DNA of 64,000 nt, from NCBI GenBank assembly GCA_021773365.1, contig JAJFKF010000039.1, positions 1 to 64,000 of the forward strand, read 5' to 3'. The stretch's first letter is position 1. Every line of letters starts with the position of its first letter. A model generated the notes under the pieces. The model was not told the origin of the DNA and did no database searches. It saw only the letters and a list, made by a program, of their open reading frames with translations. The stretch is from Gammaproteobacteria bacterium (GTDB lineage Bacteria; Pseudomonadota; Gammaproteobacteria; Steroidobacterales; Steroidobacteraceae). The position numbers and the translations under genes were made by a program. Positions 61,558 through 64,000 of this stretch are shown here, one piece after another.

Positions 61558-62583
61558 TCAGAAACCCCGGTCCCGGATCACCCGCTCATTCCCCACTGCC
61601 ACCACTTCGATATCGGCATCCTTCTCTAGATACTTCAGCAAGGACTCTGGGTGATCGGCGCCGAAGATGCCGGATATGCGCCGCACCCCGGTGCGTTCGC
61701 TGTCCAGGCGCAGCTGGATCGCGTTGTAGCGGTTGAACTCGGCCACCACCTCCGGCAGCGCCGTGTCACGGAAGACCAAAGTGCGCTGCGGCCACGAGAC
61801 CGAGCGCGATGCATCAGGTATCGCGGACTTGACGACCTGCCCGGTGGCAACCACTTCAACCTGTTCGCCTGCACTCACCCGCGGAGGATCACCGGCCCGC
61901 GCCGTGCCGGATGAGGTGTTTACCTGCACGACGCCTTCCGTCACCGTGAGCCGGGTTCCGTCCTCACGTTTGTAGAGATTGAACTGCGTGCCCAGGGCGC
62001 GGAATGTCGCGCGGCCGTCGCTGACATCAAACGGGCGGGCCGGATCTGACGCCACGGTGAACAGGGCCTCGCCGGCCAGCAGCTGCACGTGACGCGTCGC
62101 GCCCGAGAATTCCACCCGCACGCGCGAGTGCGTGTTGAGATGAATGGTTGATCCATCGGCCAGTTTCACGAAGCGCTGCTCGCCCACCGAAGTCGCATAG
62201 GTGGGAGCGGCGAGGGGATTGAAGACCAGCGCAACGCCAATCGCCGCGATGGCCGCGGCGGCTGCCACGGACCAGAGGCGTGAAAGACGGCGTCGCGCCG
62301 GAGCTGCGCGTGGCGCAGCGGCATCCTGGCGCGCCAGGGAAAACGCGCCATGTACCACGTTCGCGAGCCGGTTACCCGCCAGCGCATTCACATCGATCTG
62401 TTTGTCCGGATCGATCCCGTCCAGCCGGCGGAACGTGCCATACAGGCGCATGTAGCGGGCCACATGCCGCGGCGAGCGTTCCAGCCACTCGCCGAATTCA
62501 TCGTGCAGGTCTTTCGTGCCGGCTTCGTGGCGCATCAGCCAGCCGACAGCCTCCTCGTCGATGCGGGCGTCTTCCATGTTCAT
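61558..62583 (-). CDS. FecR-family anti-sigma regulator
   Basis: A 341-residue protein: DUF4880 domain (AVGWLMRHEAGTKDLHDEFGEWLERSPRHVARYMRLYGTFRRL), membrane segment (about 103-122, SVAAAAAIAAIGVALVFNPL), FecR domain (VKLADGSTIHLNTHSRVRVEFSGATRHVQLLAGEALFTVASDPARPFDV) and C-terminal domain (VVAEFNRYNAIQLRLDSERTGVRRISGIFGADHPESLLKYL). The start overlaps the sigma-factor stop (62580-62583). Confidence 0.93.
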   Translation of the reverse strand: MNMEDARIDEEAVGWLMRHEAGTKDLHDEFGEWLERSPRHVARYMRLYGTFRRLDGIDPDKQIDVNALAGNRLANVVHGAFSLARQDAAAPRAAPARRRLSRLWSVAAAAAIAAIGVALVFNPLAAPTYATSVGEQRFVKLADGSTIHLNTHSRVRVEFSGATRHVQLLAGEALFTVASDPARPFDVSDGRATFRALGTQFNLYKREDGTRLTVTEGVVQVNTSSGTARAGDPPRVSAGEQVEVVATGQVVKSAIPDASRSVSWPQRTLVFRDTALPEVVAEFNRYNAIQLRLDSERTGVRRISGIFGADHPESLLKYLEKDADIEVVAVGNERVIRDRGF

Positions 62584-63128
62584 GGTTTGCTCCAGTCCGC
62601 CTGCGAGAAATGCAGCACGGCGCGTCCGATATACTTGGTGACGGTGTTGACGGACAGGCCCAGTCGCCGCGCGATTTCCTTGTGGGAAAGTCCGTCGCGT
62701 TTGTATAGCAGCAGCGCCGCCTGCACCGGTCCGGGCAGCTCGCCCAGCACGTGGTTGAACTGCTCGCGGAAGGCGAGTTCGTGGCAGGGGTCGCCGATCC
62801 AGAGTTCGGGCTGGCTGTCGGCCACGGTCTCGACATGGGTGGAATCGTGGTAACTCATGCGTTCGAGGTTGTGTGCCTCGCGGCGGTTGAAGCGGTGGAC
62901 GATGTGCCAGGCAATCTTGAACAGATACGCGCGGGTGTCCCGTATGCCTTCCTGCGGGCGAAAGCGGACAAACTGCAGGAAGATCTCCTGCACCATGTCC
63001 TGCGCGCTCAAGCCCCGCTTCAGCCGTGAATTGCCGAAGCGGTGCAGCTCCGCCTGTAGCTGCTTGTACAGCTCGGCAACGCTCTCGTCGGCCTGCGGCG
63101 GGGGTCCTGGTTGTGCTTCGGCGTCCAT
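62580..63128 (-). CDS. FecI-like ECF sigma factor
   Basis: A 182-residue sigma factor: region 2 (LHRFGNSRLKRGLSAQDMVQEIFLQFVRFRPQEGIRDTRAYLFKIAWHIVHRFNRR) and region 4 (LPGPVQAALLLYKRDGLSHKEIARRLGLSVNTVTKYIGRAVLHF). It is divergent from the STN receptor at 63304, its likely target; 175 bp separate them. Confidence 0.92.
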   Translation of the reverse strand: MDAEAQPGPPPQADESVAELYKQLQAELHRFGNSRLKRGLSAQDMVQEIFLQFVRFRPQEGIRDTRAYLFKIAWHIVHRFNRREAHNLERMSYHDSTHVETVADSQPELWIGDPCHELAFREQFNHVLGELPGPVQAALLLYKRDGLSHKEIARRLGLSVNTVTKYIGRAVLHFSQADWSKP

Positions 63129-63231
63129 CTCTACCCTATAAGAGCACGGCAGCAGACCGAATCTGTACCTCGCGGCGCAACAAAAGCCTGAGAAACCTCC
63201 GAAAGGACTTAAGAGTCACCAGTACTGCGGA

Positions 63232-63251
63232 ATCGGTACTGTTGTACCGAT
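63232..63251. promoter_or_regulatory. Perfect inverted repeat in the sigma/receptor intergenic region
   Basis: ATCGGTACTGTTGTACCGAT is an 8-bp perfect stem (ATCGGTAC/GTACCGAT) around TGTT, 52 bp before the receptor ATG. It could be an operator or a leader hairpin. A second short stem GTGAG/CTCAC lies at about 63280-63294, next to the ribosome-binding region. Confidence 0.45.
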
Positions 63252-63303
63252 CCTTGGGGTTAGCCGACCCTTACACGGGTGAGCGACACTCACGGGAGCC
63301 GAT

Positions 63304-64000
63304 ATGACTACTAAAAGCATAACACTCGCAGTTTCATTGCTGATGGCCGGCCTGGCGGGCGCGGCGGCGCCGCCGGCAAAGTCCGCAGCATCCGTTGCCG
63401 TCTCCATTACCCGCCAGCCCATGGCCGATGCACTGACGGAGCTCGGCCGGCAGATCGGCATGCAGGTGGTGATCGATTCGGAGCTGGCCAAAGGGAGAAC
63501 AGCGCCGGCGGTGTCAGGGAGGCTGACGCTGGACCAGGCCATGCGCTCCATCCTGAAGGACACGGGATTGCGATATGAGTTCGTGGACGAGCGGACCATC
63601 GCGGTGATGAGTGCGTCAGCCATGACTACCGTCGATGCCTCCGGCGGCGGCGTGCACTTTGCGCGCACTGACCGGGACTCGATGCAGAAGGTGGAAAGCG
63701 CCACTGCTGAAGCGCCGCCAAGCGGTTCCACCGGCATCGCGATCAGAAAAAACGACGGGGATGTGGAAATTGTGGTGCAAGGCACGCGCGACACCGGCAT
63801 CGTCAACCAGGGCGTCATTCCCCGGACCGAAAATGAGGCCGTGCGGTATGAAGTGATCGACCGGGCGGCGATTGAACGTTCAGGCGCCACGAGCCTGTCC
63901 GACCTGCTGTTGCGCGGTGTTCCGCAGTCGGCGAACTACGGCACCGGGACGCACAAGGAATTCGGCGGCCAGTTCGCGGTTGCCTTTAGTTCGGGTGGAT
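63304..64000 (+). CDS. TonB-dependent receptor with STN domain (cut by window end)
   Basis: The frame opens at ATG 63304 and runs off the window (232 codons seen). A signal peptide (MTTKSITLAVSLLMAGLAGAAA) is followed by a STN domain (ADALTELGRQIGMQVVIDSELAKGRTAPAVSGRLTLDQAMRSILKDTGLRYEF). The start of the plug has VEIVVQGTRDTGIVNQGV and EVIDRAAIERSGATSLSDLLLRGVPQS. It is less related to the other three receptors. It is divergent from its sigma/FecR pair. Confidence 0.9.
   Translation, partial: MTTKSITLAVSLLMAGLAGAAAPPAKSAASVAVSITRQPMADALTELGRQIGMQVVIDSELAKGRTAPAVSGRLTLDQAMRSILKDTGLRYEFVDERTIAVMSASAMTTVDASGGGVHFARTDRDSMQKVESATAEAPPSGSTGIAIRKNDGDVEIVVQGTRDTGIVNQGVIPRTENEAVRYEVIDRAAIERSGATSLSDLLLRGVPQSANYGTGTHKEFGGQFAVAFSSGG

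Overview
The window is high-GC bacterial chromosome, most like a Gammaproteobacterium of the Steroidobacter/Nevskia type. The supporting genes are icmF, xerD, dsbC, a 7Fe ferredoxin, gltX, trmL, FlhDC-family proteins, OmpW and several FecI/FecR/TonB-receptor systems. The taxonomy is an inference from gene content and codon use, not from a marker-gene search.

Region 1 (1-22.1 kb) is core chromosome. It holds fused isobutyryl-CoA mutase, an acyltransferase, xerD, dsbC, fdxA and a Nudix hydrolase. These are followed by an unusual cluster at 7.6-9.9 kb: an open frame that is clearly a group II intron reverse transcriptase by its scaffold but has lost its catalytic aspartates, next to divergent FlhD-like and FlhC-like genes. 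Then come a periplasmic coiled-coil/HEAT protein with an ECF sigma factor and membrane anti-sigma candidate, two adjacent c-di-GMP genes (HD-GYP, and EAL with a dead GGDEF), gltX, tRNA-Ala(GGC), a three-gene ABC transporter, trmL and tRNA-Glu(UUC).

Region 2 (22.08-50.94 kb) is an integrative island in the 3' end of tRNA-Glu. At its left edge lies a large serine recombinase whose stop codon is inside the tRNA antisense strand, with a small coupled protein and an AlpA-like factor upstream. Cargo: csrA plus a small membrane protein, HigBA, an RHH protein, two ECF sigma/FecR/TonB-receptor/thioredoxin-like units, a TlpA-like protein, an AbiE-like two-gene system with a symmetric operator, a DUF1287 protein, and Phd-VapC followed by a TOTE-type primase-helicase. 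Cargo modules are separated by five copies of a ~110-150 bp repeat. On the minus strand every copy encodes the same C-terminal peptide (..ALEEWNxCLE..), and four copies abut a GGGACG sequence like the tRNA 3' end. A second, decayed recombinase 3' end lies after the last copy (50.93-51.13 kb). My reading is an array of stacked or eroded integrations in which the recombinase C-terminus is exchanged at the attachment site.

Region 3 (51.1-64 kb) is chromosome again: OmpW, a large GGDEF/EAL protein, a haem-oxygenase-fold enzyme, an IS3 remnant, and two further ECF sigma/FecR/TonB-receptor systems, the last cut by the window end. In total there are four complete or partial FecI-FecR-TonB receptor systems plus fragments of others. 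All the receptors carry an N-terminal STN domain, so each should signal its own import substrate through FecR to its sigma factor.
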